Of a stretch of DNA of 64,000 nucleotides, positions 1 to 8,251 are shown piece by piece. How positions within the stretch are numbered: the stretch's first letter is position 1; each line of letters begins with the position of its first letter. This DNA is from UBA11891 sp049890035. Its GTDB lineage: Bacteria > Bacteroidota > Bacteroidia > Flavobacteriales > Flavobacteriaceae. The stretch lies in assembly GCA_049890035.1 (NCBI GenBank), contig JBMHCG010000029.1, forward strand, positions 1 through 64,000, given 5' to 3'. Below the pieces are notes generated by a model. That model was given only the letters and a program-made list of their open reading frames with translations, was not told the origin of the DNA and did no database searches. The position numbers were made by a program, and so were the translations under genes.

Positions 1-67
1 GCCAAAGTCAACATATATAATTACATGAATTTTGTTTAATTGGTTTATTTTATTGTGTAATTATCCC

Positions 68-97
68 ACACCCTGTTTTTAGCAGGGTGTTTTTTTA
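68..97 (+). terminator. Intrinsic terminator of an upstream gene
   Basis: An 8-bp perfect stem (ACACCCTG, loop TTTTTAG, CAGGGTGT) is followed by a run of seven T. The T-run is on the plus strand, so it would end transcription coming from the left, outside the window. The first 122 bp contain no gene that I can recognise. Confidence 0.85.
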
Positions 98-122
98 TTT
101 TATCTTGCGCTACAAATAAGGA

Positions 123-1136
123 ATGTCAATGTACAACTCTAGAATATCCGGATTGGGGAAATACCTCCCAGAAAATGTAGTAACCAATGACGATTTGGCC
201 CAACGAATGGAAACCTCAGATGCATGGATTCAAGAACGAACGGGGATCAAAGAACGCCGTCACATTCTCAAGGGACAAGGGGATACAACCGCCACCATGG
301 GTGTGGCTGCCGCGCGGATCGCTATTGAAAGAGCGGGTCTCACCCCACAAGATATCGATCTTATTCTTTTTGCTACGCTCAGTCCAGACTATTATTTTCC
401 TGGCTCTGGGGTATTGGTTCAAGAATTGTTAGAAATCCCTACCTGTCCAGCGATGGATATTCGAAACCAGTGTTCTGGCTTTGTTTATGGACTGGCAACA
501 GCCGACCAATTTATCAAATCGGGGATGTATAAAAATATATTGGTCATAGGTTCCGAAAACCACTCCGGAGGGCTGGACTTTACAACAAGGGGGCGTGGGG
601 TATCCGTCATTTTTGGTGACGGTGCAGGTGCCGCTGTATTGACCCGTGAAGAAGATCCTAACAAAGGAGTCTTGTCTTCACATCTTCATTCCGAAGGAAA
701 GTACGCCGAAGAACTCTCTCTGATTGGGCCCAGTACCAATCGTTGGGTACCTGAGATTCTAGAGGCAAATGATCCTGAAGACGTTACATATTATCCCTTT
801 ATGAATGGTCAATTGGTCTTTAAAAATGCTGTAGTTCGTTTTTCCGAAGTAATCATGGAAGGCCTAACACATAATAAGCTCGGTCCCGGTGCAATTGATA
901 TGTTGATTCCCCACCAAGCCAATCTACGTATATCCCAATTTGTTCAAAAGAAATTTGGTTTGTCCGACGATCAAGTTTATAACAACATCCAGCGCTATGG
1001 TAACACCACTGCAGGTTCCATTCCCATCGCTTTGACTGAAGCCTGGGAAGAAGGAAAAATAAAATCAGGAGATTTGGTGGTCTTAGCTGCTTTTGGAAGT
1101 GGTTTTACTTGGGGCAGTTCCATCATTCGTTGGTAG
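123..1136 (+). CDS. 3-oxoacyl-ACP synthase III family protein (KAS III, FabH-like)
   Basis: This 337-residue protein is a thiolase-fold condensing enzyme of the KAS III type, which joins an acyl-CoA to malonyl-ACP. The Cys-His-Asn catalytic triad is visible: Cys117 in NQCSGF, His264 in PHQANLR and Asn294 in YGNTTAGS. The start is ATG at 123; a second in-frame ATG lies at 129. It is not next to rpmF or plsX, where the main housekeeping fabH often sits in bacteria, and the segment around residues 205-225 looks longer than in E. coli FabH. It may therefore be a FabH paralogue that uses another starter unit; I cannot tell which. The next gene begins one base after its stop codon, so the two are probably co-transcribed. 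Family is certain, exact substrate unknown. Confidence 0.9.
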   Translation: MSMYNSRISGLGKYLPENVVTNDDLAQRMETSDAWIQERTGIKERRHILKGQGDTTATMGVAAARIAIERAGLTPQDIDLILFATLSPDYYFPGSGVLVQELLEIPTCPAMDIRNQCSGFVYGLATADQFIKSGMYKNILVIGSENHSGGLDFTTRGRGVSVIFGDGAGAAVLTREEDPNKGVLSSHLHSEGKYAEELSLIGPSTNRWVPEILEANDPEDVTYYPFMNGQLVFKNAVVRFSEVIMEGLTHNKLGPGAIDMLIPHQANLRISQFVQKKFGLSDDQVYNNIQRYGNTTAGSIPIALTEAWEEGKIKSGDLVVLAAFGSGFTWGSSIIRW

Positions 1137-1137
1137 C

Positions 1138-1506
1138 ATGACCCTCAAAAAAACTCTGGTACTGGGTGCTTCACTCAAGCCCGAACGCTATGCCCACCAG
1201 GCCATTCTCAAACTTCGTGCAGCGGGGCACCCTGTCTTGGCTGTTGGACGTCAAGCAGGCACCATAGCCGATGTACAAGTGCAAACACAAATGGATCTTA
1301 CTTGGACAGAAATAGATACCGTGAGTGTCTATTTACAAAAGGCGCATCAAGTACAATACATTGAAGCCATATTTCAATACCAACCCAAGCGGGTGCTGTT
1401 CAATCCCGGTACTGAAAACCCTTTTCTTTCAAAACAATTACAAAACAGGGGAATCATAACAGAAAATGCCTGTAATTTAGTACTACTTACTACGGATCAG
1501 TATTAA
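1138..1506 (+). CDS. CoA-binding domain protein (YccU-like)
   Basis: A 122-residue single-domain protein with a Rossmann-type N-terminus (TLVLGASLKPERYA) and the pattern of the small CoA_binding family, ending in a helix with ENACNLVLL. Members bind CoA or a related nucleotide; their role in the cell is poorly known. The ATG at 1138 lies one base after the stop of the preceding KAS III gene, which argues for translational coupling and for this start over an in-frame ATG at 1093 inside that gene. Its last 24 bases overlap the end of the convergent symporter gene. Pairing with a CoA-using enzyme is suggestive but proves nothing. Confidence 0.85.
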   Translation: MTLKKTLVLGASLKPERYAHQAILKLRAAGHPVLAVGRQAGTIADVQVQTQMDLTWTEIDTVSVYLQKAHQVQYIEAIFQYQPKRVLFNPGTENPFLSKQLQNRGIITENACNLVLLTTDQY

Positions 1507-2943
1507 TCCCATAAATGTAAGTAGCCCGTTGAGGGGGAGAAGTTCATACCCAATCTGGTAACCACCTAAAAAACTACTGGGAATTTGTCCCAATCCAAAA
1601 ACAATCGCGACAGATGTTAATGCGATCCAAAGTACTTTTCGATCTTGAATACGGTAGTTGGTAAACATGCCAAAGGCAAACAGTCCCAATAAAGGGCCGT
1701 AGGTATACGAGGCTACTGTCAATAGTCCATCAATGACATTCCGATCCAAAACGTGTTTGAATAAAATAACAACCAGGACCAATACCAGGCTCATTAGGAT
1801 ATGTACCTTTTTGCGCGTTTGAACTTGTGTCGTCTTGGATTGGGTATCCAGTTTCAAAAAGTCAACACAAAAAGACGTAGTCAACGATGTCAAGGCACTG
1901 TCTGCACTGCTGTATGCTGCAGCAATGAGTCCCAATATAAAGGTAACGGCCACTCCCATACCCAATCCACCTCCTAAGGCAATTTCAGGAAAAAGTAAAT
2001 CTGTGTTGGCTTTGCCATCAACCTCTGGAATTGCTATGCCATTTTGTTGGGCGTAGCTGTAGAGTAAAATGCCAAGCAGTAAAAACAAAAAGGTCACGCC
2101 CACCAAGACAAAACTAAAACTGATCATATTTTTCTGAGCTTCTTTTACATTGCGGCAAGTCAGGTTTTTTTGCATCATGTCCTGATCCAAGCCTGTCATA
2201 CAAATGGTGATAAAAGCACCACCAATAAGAGATTTAAGAAAATAATTGCGAGCCAAAGGATCATCGGTTACCCAAATCTGATTGTACTGTTTAAAAGCAG
2301 TTGATTCAAAAAAAGACCCCAGCGTCCAGTCCAAGGCGTCAAGCAGATAAATGACTGATAAAACTACCGCGGCAATCATCAACAGGGTTTGCAAGGTATC
2401 GGTCCATATAATAGTTTGGATCCCCCCTTTGAAGGTATAAAGCCAAATTAATGCGATAGATAACACCACTGTAAGTTCAAAAGGCACCCCCCAAGTGTCG
2501 AAAATGAACTGTTGGAGTACCAAGGCGACTAAAAATAATCGAAAAGCAGCTCCCAGCACTCGGGACAAAAAGAAAAAGGCCGCACCTGTCAAGTGGCTAT
2601 TGGGACCCAGTCGTTGTCCCAAATATTCATAAATAGAGGTAATGTGGTACCGATAATACAACGGTAGCAAAAAATAGGCTACGACAAAATAACCAATTCC
2701 ATATCCCAAGACAACTTGAAAATAGGTCAGTTGGGTAGCTGCCACCCACCCGGGTACCGAAATAAAGGTCACCCCAGACAAAGATGCCCCGACCATACCA
2801 AATGCCACCAAATACCAAGGGGCATTTCTGTTGGCTTGAAAAAATACAGTATTCGATTCCTGACGACCTGTCCAATAAGAGATACCAATTAAGACAGCGA
2901 AATAACCAAGTATCAGAGACAAAATAGCAGTGGGGGTGAGCAT
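1483..2943 (-). CDS. Sodium:solute symporter (SSS family)
   Basis: This 486-residue, very hydrophobic protein has about 13 predicted membrane segments and the SSS/SLC5 style of sequence, with VGASLSGVTFISVPG in the second helix region and SSADSALTSLTTSF near residue 345, a part of the fold that helps bind sodium. It would use the sodium gradient, natural for a marine flavobacterium, to import a small solute; the solute cannot be read from the sequence. The gene diverges from recR. A weak promoter variant TATCTTTA lies at 2962-2969 on this strand. Its 3' end overlaps the convergent CoA-binding gene by 24 bp, so there is no room for a terminator between them. Confidence 0.9.
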   Translation of the reverse strand: MLTPTAILSLILGYFAVLIGISYWTGRQESNTVFFQANRNAPWYLVAFGMVGASLSGVTFISVPGWVAATQLTYFQVVLGYGIGYFVVAYFLLPLYYRYHITSIYEYLGQRLGPNSHLTGAAFFFLSRVLGAAFRLFLVALVLQQFIFDTWGVPFELTVVLSIALIWLYTFKGGIQTIIWTDTLQTLLMIAAVVLSVIYLLDALDWTLGSFFESTAFKQYNQIWVTDDPLARNYFLKSLIGGAFITICMTGLDQDMMQKNLTCRNVKEAQKNMISFSFVLVGVTFLFLLLGILLYSYAQQNGIAIPEVDGKANTDLLFPEIALGGGLGMGVAVTFILGLIAAAYSSADSALTSLTTSFCVDFLKLDTQSKTTQVQTRKKVHILMSLVLVLVVILFKHVLDRNVIDGLLTVASYTYGPLLGLFAFGMFTNYRIQDRKVLWIALTSVAIVFGLGQIPSSFLGGYQIGYELLPLNGLLTFMGLILIRSK

Positions 2944-2961
2944 ACAAATTGGTTTTGAGTT

Positions 2962-2969
2962 TAAAGATA
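2962..2969 (-). promoter_or_regulatory. Possible -7 promoter element TATCTTTA (symporter)
   Basis: TATCTTTA differs from the Bacteroidota -7 element TAnnTTTG only at the last base and lies 18 nt before the symporter ATG. There is no clear -33 TTG. Confidence 0.35.
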
Positions 2970-2974
2970 GAAAA

Positions 2975-3003
2975 TTGTCCGAAGCATTATTTTCGTAGTT
3001 TTG
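2975..3003 (+). promoter_or_regulatory. recR promoter: TTG, 18 nt, TAGTTTTG
   Basis: A -33 TTG at 2975-2977 and a -7 TAGTTTTG at 2996-3003 are separated by 18 nt, the canonical Bacteroidota layout. Only three bases separate the -7 element from the recR ATG, so the transcript probably starts at or very near the A of the ATG. Confidence 0.75.
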
Positions 3004-3006
3004 CGC

Positions 3007-3624
3007 ATGGATTTTTCTTCACAGTTGCTTGAAAATGCAGTAGCAGAAATCGCCCAATTGCCTGGCATTGGAAAGCGATCGGCGTTGCGTCTGGCTTTGC
3101 ATCTGCTCAAACAACCCGAAGCGCATACCCAGCGTCTGTCTGCGGCCTTGACAAGCTTTCGAGAAAATATAAAGTTTTGTGAGCAGTGCCATAACTTGTC
3201 CGATGCACCGCGTTGTGACATTTGCTCCAATCCCGCTCGGGACGATAGCTTGTTGTGTGTGGTCGAGGATATCCGTGATGTGATGGCAATTGAATCTACA
3301 AGCCAGTTCAAAGGTTACTATCATGTTTTGGGAGGTCTGATATCTCCTATGGATGGGATGGGACCGCAAGATTTGACCCTGGATAAGCTGGTCCAAAAAA
3401 TCAAGTCGGGTGCTGTGCAAGAAGTAATTTTTGCCCTGAGTGCTACTATGGAAGCCGATACAACCAATTTTTATATGTACAAACTACTGAGCAAGTTCCC
3501 TGTTAAACTCAGCACCATTGCTCGGGGTATCGCTGTTGGTGAAGAATTGGAGTATACGGACGAGGTAACCCTAGCGAGAAGTATTAATACCCGCTTGCCC
3601 TACGAAAAATCAATTCAGCAATAA
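3007..3624 (+). CDS. recR: Recombination mediator protein RecR
   Basis: RecR acts with RecF and RecO to load RecA on SSB-coated gaps; recF is also in this window. The 205-residue protein has the helix-hairpin-helix LPGIGKRSALRLA (residues 18-30), a four-cysteine zinc finger (Cys58, Cys61, Cys70, Cys73) and a Toprim domain from about residue 80 (CVVEDIRDVMAIE). Length matches the family (about 200). An in-frame TTG at 3001 lies inside the promoter element, so the ATG at 3007 is the better start. It stands alone: the next gene has its own promoter and the upstream gene is divergent. Confidence 0.97.
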   Translation: MDFSSQLLENAVAEIAQLPGIGKRSALRLALHLLKQPEAHTQRLSAALTSFRENIKFCEQCHNLSDAPRCDICSNPARDDSLLCVVEDIRDVMAIESTSQFKGYYHVLGGLISPMDGMGPQDLTLDKLVQKIKSGAVQEVIFALSATMEADTTNFYMYKLLSKFPVKLSTIARGIAVGEELEYTDEVTLARSINTRLPYEKSIQQ

Positions 3625-3661
3625 TGCCAAAAAGGACCCAGAAACAGTGGTGTACTTTTTG

Positions 3662-3669
3662 TACTTTTG
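3662..3669 (+). promoter_or_regulatory. -7 promoter element TACTTTTG (E2 gene)
   Basis: An exact TAnnTTTG match 15 nt before the ATG at 3685. A near copy, TACTTTTTG, lies just upstream at 3653-3661. Because the in-frame TTG at 3667 lies inside the element, the ATG at 3685 is the likely translation start. Confidence 0.65.
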
Positions 3670-3684
3670 TATGTAAAATCTGCT

Positions 3685-5091
3685 ATGGCGAAATATGAAC
3701 TTAAACTCCCAAAAATGGGGGAAAGCGTTGCCGAGGCTACCATTACTGCCTGGTTAAAGGAGGAAGGGGATACCATTGCCGCGGACGATGCCGTTGTAGA
3801 AATCGCTACAGATAAAGTAGACTCTGATGTGCCTTCTGAGGTAGCAGGTATATTAATAGAGAAACGTTTTGCACCCGATGAAGTCGCTCAAGTAGGTGAA
3901 GTTTTGGCAGTTATTGAAACAGATAGCCCCTTGGCTACAGCTGAAGATATTGATACAGCAACCACAGCCACAACAGATGTTCCAAGTTCTAAACCCATAT
4001 CTACAGCACCAAAAACCGCACCCCTAGCCGAACAAGCAGTACAACAAGTTGCTCAAGAGGTACAGCAGCTACAGGAACAGTTACAGCCCATAGCCAGTTC
4101 AACCGAGCGTTTTTATACTCCCTTGGTCAAAAATATGGCTGCAAAAGAGAACATTTCTCAAGCCGAATTAGACGCCATTCCGGGAACTGGTCAAAATCAA
4201 CGCGTTACTAAGAATGACATGTTGGCTTACTTGGAAACGCGCGGTCAAAATAAGCCAGTGGCTCCAACAAAGAAGTCTCCATCAGCGACTGAAACTAAAA
4301 ACAGCCCTCAGGTTACTGACAAACAGCCCGTATCAGCTGAAAGTACTCCAACCCCTTTGACAGCTCCAAAGATGGTGAGTGGGCAAGACCAGATCATTGA
4401 AATGTCACGCATGGGTAAGATGATTGCGGATCACATGATTCATAGTAAAGAAACTTCTGCTCATGTTCAGTCTTTTGTCGAAGCCGATGTGACGGAATTG
4501 TGGGAGTGGCGTGAAAAAATAAAAAATACTTTCCTTGATCGTACGGGTGAAAAACTCACTTTTACCCCTTTGTTTATAACAGCCGTATTAAAAGCCTTAC
4601 GAGATTTTCCCATTCTCAATAGCTCTGTAGACGGAGATCGAATCATCCAAAAAGGCGCTATCAATATTGGGATGGCTACAGCCCTATCCGATGGTAACTT
4701 GATTGTACCTGTCATTAAAAATGCAGATCATCTCAATTTGTTTGGCTTGTCTAAAGCCGTCAATGACCTGGCACAACGGGCTAGAGAAAACAAATTATTA
4801 CCCGATGAGGTACAAGGCGGGACATACACCGTGACCAACGTGGGTAACTTTGGATCGATCATGGGAACCCCAATCATCAATCAACCCCAAGTAGGTATCA
4901 TAGCCGTAGGGGTGATCCGTAAGATGCCTGCTGTAATCGAAACACCCGATGGTGATTTTATTGGGATTCGACGGAAATTAATTTTGTCTCATAGCTATGA
5001 CCACCGTATAATTAACGGAGCCACCGGGGGTCAGTTTGTTAAAAATGTTGCCAATTACCTTGAAAATTGGGACGAACCTGCTCCAGTTTAA
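3685..5091 (+). CDS. Dihydrolipoamide acyltransferase, E2 of a 2-oxoacid dehydrogenase
   Basis: This 468-residue protein is the E2 core of a 2-oxoacid dehydrogenase complex, moving an acyl group from lipoamide to CoA. An N-terminal lipoyl domain (residues 1-80) carries the lipoylation Lys44 in ATDKVDSD. A flexible Ala/Pro/Thr/Gln linker follows, then an E1/E3-binding domain (about 135-180), a second linker and the catalytic domain. The lipoyl motif and C-terminus look most like the branched-chain-type E2 found alone in Bacteroidota, but 2-oxoglutarate cannot be excluded. The catalytic motif reads DHRIINGA, where DHRxxDGA is usual: the Asp is Asn here. No E1 or E3 gene is adjacent. It probably heads an operon with the next three genes. 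Confidence 0.92.
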   Translation: MAKYELKLPKMGESVAEATITAWLKEEGDTIAADDAVVEIATDKVDSDVPSEVAGILIEKRFAPDEVAQVGEVLAVIETDSPLATAEDIDTATTATTDVPSSKPISTAPKTAPLAEQAVQQVAQEVQQLQEQLQPIASSTERFYTPLVKNMAAKENISQAELDAIPGTGQNQRVTKNDMLAYLETRGQNKPVAPTKKSPSATETKNSPQVTDKQPVSAESTPTPLTAPKMVSGQDQIIEMSRMGKMIADHMIHSKETSAHVQSFVEADVTELWEWREKIKNTFLDRTGEKLTFTPLFITAVLKALRDFPILNSSVDGDRIIQKGAINIGMATALSDGNLIVPVIKNADHLNLFGLSKAVNDLAQRARENKLLPDEVQGGTYTVTNVGNFGSIMGTPIINQPQVGIIAVGVIRKMPAVIETPDGDFIGIRRKLILSHSYDHRIINGATGGQFVKNVANYLENWDEPAPV

Positions 5092-5094
5092 GTC

Positions 5095-5868
5095 ATGGTG
5101 TTACAACTTACTCGTCCGCTTTGTTTTTTTGATTTGGAAACAACAGGTGTTAATATTACCAATGACAGGATTGTCGAAATGGCAGTTCTCAAACTTCATC
5201 CTGACGGTACTGAAGAAGAAAAACTTTGGTTGGTCAATCCTGAAATTCCCATTCCACCCGAGGCGGCTGCTGTTCATGGGATTACTGACGATAAAGTTGC
5301 CGATGCCCCAACATTTAAAGAATTGGCACCCGAAATCAGTGCCTTTATTTCCCAGTCCGATCTGGCAGGATTTAACTCCGACCGTTTCGATATCCCACTT
5401 TTGGCCGAGGAAATGCTACGGGCCGATTTTGATTTTGACATGAAAAAGCTCAAAACCGTTGATGTGCAAACTGTTTTTCACAAAATGGAACAACGCACAC
5501 TGACAGCGGCATTCAAATTCTATTGTCAACAAGAACTGACCAATGCACACTCCGCTATGGCCGATACACGCGCCACTTTTCAGGTGTTACAAGCCCAACT
5601 CGAGCGTTACGATGCATTGGAGCCCTCTGTAGATTTTCTCAATACCTTTACTGCCAGAAGAAAATCAGCAGACTTGGCAGGTTTTATTGTTTTCAATAAG
5701 GAAGGGAAAGAATGTTTTTCCTTTGGCAAGCACAAAGGCAAAACCGTTGATCAAGTTTTGGAAGAAGAACAAGGCTATTTTGGATGGTTGATGAAAGCTG
5801 ATTTCCCCCGCTATACCAAAAAAGTACTGACACAAATTCGTTTACGAAAATTTAACCAAGGCCTGTAG
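5095..5868 (+). CDS. DEDDh 3'-5' exonuclease (DNA polymerase III epsilon-like)
   Basis: The first 165 residues are a DnaQ-type exonuclease domain with all catalytic residues: Asp13 and Glu15 in FFDLETTG, Asp99 in NSDRFD, and His152 and Asp157 in HSAMAD. HGIT at 61-64 is also typical. After about residue 180 a small C-terminal domain (FSFGKHKGKTVDQVL) resembles the region found in exonuclease X and related proteins. It may serve as the proofreading subunit of a replicative polymerase or as a separate repair nuclease; no polymerase is adjacent. It starts three bases after the E2 stop and ends two bases before the next gene, so it is co-transcribed with metabolic genes. Confidence 0.9.
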   Translation: MVLQLTRPLCFFDLETTGVNITNDRIVEMAVLKLHPDGTEEEKLWLVNPEIPIPPEAAAVHGITDDKVADAPTFKELAPEISAFISQSDLAGFNSDRFDIPLLAEEMLRADFDFDMKKLKTVDVQTVFHKMEQRTLTAAFKFYCQQELTNAHSAMADTRATFQVLQAQLERYDALEPSVDFLNTFTARRKSADLAGFIVFNKEGKECFSFGKHKGKTVDQVLEEEQGYFGWLMKADFPRYTKKVLTQIRLRKFNQGL

Positions 5869-5870
5869 CA

Positions 5871-6482
5871 ATGAAAATTCTCTGTATTGGCCGGAATTAT
5901 GCCGATCATATAGCCGAATTGGAAAACGAAAGGCCAAAAGACCCCGTCGTTTTTATCAAGCCTGATACGACCATCGGTCAGCGAAATACCCCTTTTTATC
6001 TCCCCGCATTTTCCAATGATGTGCAACACGAAATAGAACTTATCGTTCGTATTAACCGAATTGGAAAGCACATTCAAGAAAAATTTGCCCACAAGTATTA
6101 TGACCAAATCAGTGTAGGGATCGATTTTACAGCCCGTGATGTCCAAGCCCAACTCAAAGCCAAAGGATTACCCTGGGAAAAAGCCAAGTCTTTCGATGGC
6201 GCCACTGTTCTAGGGGAATGGGTCGCTAAAAAAGATTTTACCAACATACAAGACCTGCATTTTCATTTAACCCAAAATGGAACGACGGTACAAACGGGTC
6301 ATACCCGATTGATGCTTTACACCATTGACCAACTCATCTCCTACGTCTCTCAATATTTTACACTAAAGATTGGGGACATTCTTTTTACAGGTACACCCGC
6401 TGGGGTGGGACCCGTTGCTGAGGGTGATGTGTTGGAAGGCTTTTTGGAAAACCAAAAGCTACTCCAAGCCAAAATCAAATAA
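5871..6482 (+). CDS. Fumarylacetoacetate hydrolase (FAH) family protein
   Basis: A 203-residue protein with the start typical of the short FAH family (KILCIGRNYADHIAEL). The metal ligands appear in HEIELIVRI and in GIDFTARDVQ, with FTGTPAGVGP near the C-terminus. Family members cleave or decarboxylate beta-diketo acids, and some act as acylpyruvases or oxaloacetate decarboxylases (FAHD1 type), which the length suggests. The start ATG at 5871 follows the exonuclease stop by two bases and the stop overlaps nothing but directly abuts the cinA start. The exact substrate is unknown. Confidence 0.88.
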   Translation: MKILCIGRNYADHIAELENERPKDPVVFIKPDTTIGQRNTPFYLPAFSNDVQHEIELIVRINRIGKHIQEKFAHKYYDQISVGIDFTARDVQAQLKAKGLPWEKAKSFDGATVLGEWVAKKDFTNIQDLHFHLTQNGTTVQTGHTRLMLYTIDQLISYVSQYFTLKIGDILFTGTPAGVGPVAEGDVLEGFLENQKLLQAKIK

Positions 6483-7730
6483 ATGACAGCAGAACTTATT
6501 ACTATTGGCGATGAAATCCTTATTGGTCAGATTGTCAACACCAATGCTGTGTATCTATCCAAATCCCTCAATCGCATTGGGATAGAAGTTATCCAAATCA
6601 CATCTATTTCTGACCAACCCGAAACCATCAAAAAGGCGTTGGACGAAGCCCGACAACGTGCCGATGTGTTGTTGTTGACTGGTGGCTTGGGCCCCACCAA
6701 TGACGATGTGACCAAGCATACGCTGACCGAATATTTTTCGGATGAGTTGATCTGGTATCCTGACATTTTGGAGCATATTGAAGAGATGTTTGCCAAATAT
6801 GTACCAACCCCCATCAGCGATTCCAATAGGGAACAAGCACAGTTGCCTAAACAAGCACGTATTTTTAAAAATACGATCGGCACTGCTTCGGGTATGTGGT
6901 TCGAAGATAAAGATGTCGTAGTGATTTCCATGCCGGGGGTGCCCTATGAGATGAAAGCGTTGATGGAGCAATCCGTATTGCCTGCTTTACAGGAAAAATT
7001 TGAAACGCCGCATATCTATCACAAAACCATCATGACCTATGGACTGGGTGAAAGTGTGATCGCCGATCGCATAGCCAACTGGGAGGCCCAGCTACCGCCA
7101 CATATCAAATTGGCTTATCTACCCAGTTTGGGTCGGGTTCGCTTGCGTTTGTCTACCAAAGGTTCTGATGCCACCGTTTTAGAATCGCAAGTCAATGAAG
7201 CCGTTGCCCAATTACGCCCTTTGATAGAAGATATCTATTACGGGGAAGAAGAAGACCAACCGATAGAGATATTGATCGGGAAACGCCTGGTAGCCAAAAA
7301 CCAAACCCTTGCCATAGCCGAAAGTTGTACGGGAGGGGCTATTTCAAGTCGCCTAACAGCCAAAGCAGGTGCTTCAGCTTTTTTCTTGGGGAGTAGTGTC
7401 ACCTATGCCACCGTTTCGAAAACGCAATTGTTGGGTGTCGATCCCAGCTTGATTGCCGAAAAGGGTGTTGTCAGTGGCCCTGTTGCCGAAGCCATGGCAC
7501 AGGGTGTACAGCAAGCCCTTGGAGCCGATTATGCACTGGCCACAACAGGCAATGCCGGTCCAACCGCTTTGGAAGGGAAGGCTGACGTTGGAACAGTTTT
7601 TATCGGTTTGGCGACCCCCAAAGGCGTGGAAAGTTTTGAATTTACCATGGGAAAAAACCGAGAAAGAGTCATTCAAAAGTCTGTCAATAAAGCTTTTGAG
7701 TTGTTGTTTAAAGCTTTGTGTGATGCGTGA
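6483..7730 (+). CDS. cinA: CinA family protein (NMN amidohydrolase / ADP-ribose pyrophosphatase type)
   Basis: This 415-residue protein has both CinA domains: an N-terminal MoCF-like COG1058 domain (TGGLGPTNDDVTK near residues 64-76) and a C-terminal CinA domain (ESCTGGAISSRLTAKAGAS from about residue 281, the region of the catalytic Ser). Two-domain CinA proteins hydrolyse nicotinamide mononucleotide to nicotinate mononucleotide in NAD recycling, and the N-domain can have pyrophosphatase activity. The ATG at 6483 directly follows the TAA of the FAH gene. It is the last gene of the E2-exonuclease-FAH-CinA set; the next genes have their own promoter. Confidence 0.95.
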   Translation: MTAELITIGDEILIGQIVNTNAVYLSKSLNRIGIEVIQITSISDQPETIKKALDEARQRADVLLLTGGLGPTNDDVTKHTLTEYFSDELIWYPDILEHIEEMFAKYVPTPISDSNREQAQLPKQARIFKNTIGTASGMWFEDKDVVVISMPGVPYEMKALMEQSVLPALQEKFETPHIYHKTIMTYGLGESVIADRIANWEAQLPPHIKLAYLPSLGRVRLRLSTKGSDATVLESQVNEAVAQLRPLIEDIYYGEEEDQPIEILIGKRLVAKNQTLAIAESCTGGAISSRLTAKAGASAFFLGSSVTYATVSKTQLLGVDPSLIAEKGVVSGPVAEAMAQGVQQALGADYALATTGNAGPTALEGKADVGTVFIGLATPKGVESFEFTMGKNRERVIQKSVNKAFELLFKALCDA

Positions 7731-7760
7731 ATGCCCGTTAAATTTATTTCATAATAAGTT

Positions 7761-7791
7761 TTTGATACTCGCATAAATAAATGTAAATTTG
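7761..7791 (+). promoter_or_regulatory. rpmB promoter: TTTG, 19 nt, TAAATTTG
   Basis: The best promoter in the window: a -33 TTTG at 7761-7764, a 19-nt spacer, and an exact -7 TAAATTTG at 7784-7791. The transcript would have a leader of about 25-30 nt before the rpmB ATG. It drives the rpmB-rpmG-DUF4295 set. Confidence 0.85.
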
Positions 7792-7821
7792 CGTCCGATT
7801 TAATGCAAACACCTTTGATAT

Positions 7822-8058
7822 ATGGCCAAAGTTTGTGAAATAACTGGTAAGAAAGTGATGTTTGGGAACAACGTTTCCCATGCGATGAACAAAACGCGTC
7901 GTCGTTTCGATATCAATTTGATTAAAAAGCGTTTCTACATTCCAGAGGAAGACAAGTGGATCACCCTTAAATTGAAAGCCTCTGCACTGAAAACGATTAA
8001 TAAAAAAGGAATCAGCGCGGTCTTAAAAGAAGCCCGTGCACAAGGTGTATTAAAATAA
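7822..8058 (+). CDS. rpmB: 50S ribosomal protein L28 (bL28)
   Basis: A 78-residue, very basic protein with the L28 signature MAKVCEITGKKVMFGNNVSHAM at the N-terminus region (Cys5, GNNVSHA) and TRRRFDINL in the middle. It is a structural protein of the large ribosomal subunit. It leads the conserved Bacteroidota gene order rpmB, rpmG, DUF4295, and its promoter is the most canonical one in the window, as expected for a highly expressed gene. Length is normal. Confidence 0.98.
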   Translation: MAKVCEITGKKVMFGNNVSHAMNKTRRRFDINLIKKRFYIPEEDKWITLKLKASALKTINKKGISAVLKEARAQGVLK

Positions 8059-8066
8059 GCTAGGAC

Positions 8067-8249
8067 ATAGCAAAAAAAGGCAACCGCGTTCAGGTCATTT
8101 TAGAATGCACAGAGCACAAAGCGTCAGGGCAACCTGGAACGTCTCGTTACATTACGACCAAAAACAAAAAGAATACTCCAGACCGATTGGAGATTAAAAA
8201 ATTCAACCCCATTTTGAAAAAAATGACGGTTCACAAAGAAATTAAATAG
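8067..8249 (+). CDS. rpmG: 50S ribosomal protein L33 (bL33), with an ATA start codon
   Basis: Translating from 8067 gives a complete 60-residue L33 (AKKGNRVQVILECTEHKA, TSRYITTKNKKNTPDR, ending TVHKEIK), the usual length and sequence for Bacteroidota. However, the codon where Met belongs is ATA, not ATG. A TAG stop lies in frame at 8061-8063, only one codon upstream, and the first in-frame ATG or TTG downstream would delete more than half of the protein. So the gene must start at ATA (or the single GAC before it), or the base at 8069 is wrong. It lies 8 nt after rpmB and 2 nt before DUF4295. The product is essentially certain; the start is the open point. Confidence 0.92.
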   Translation: MAKKGNRVQVILECTEHKASGQPGTSRYITTKNKKNTPDRLEIKKFNPILKKMTVHKEIK

Positions 8250-8251
8250 TC

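Noticed and set aside
1..122. Possible gene end or RNA gene before the KAS III gene
   Set aside because: Only an intrinsic terminator is visible; no open frame or tRNA-like folding could be supported.
3671..3676. An ATG-TAA minimal start-stop directly after the E2 promoter element
   Set aside because: Most likely chance; nothing suggests it regulates the downstream gene.
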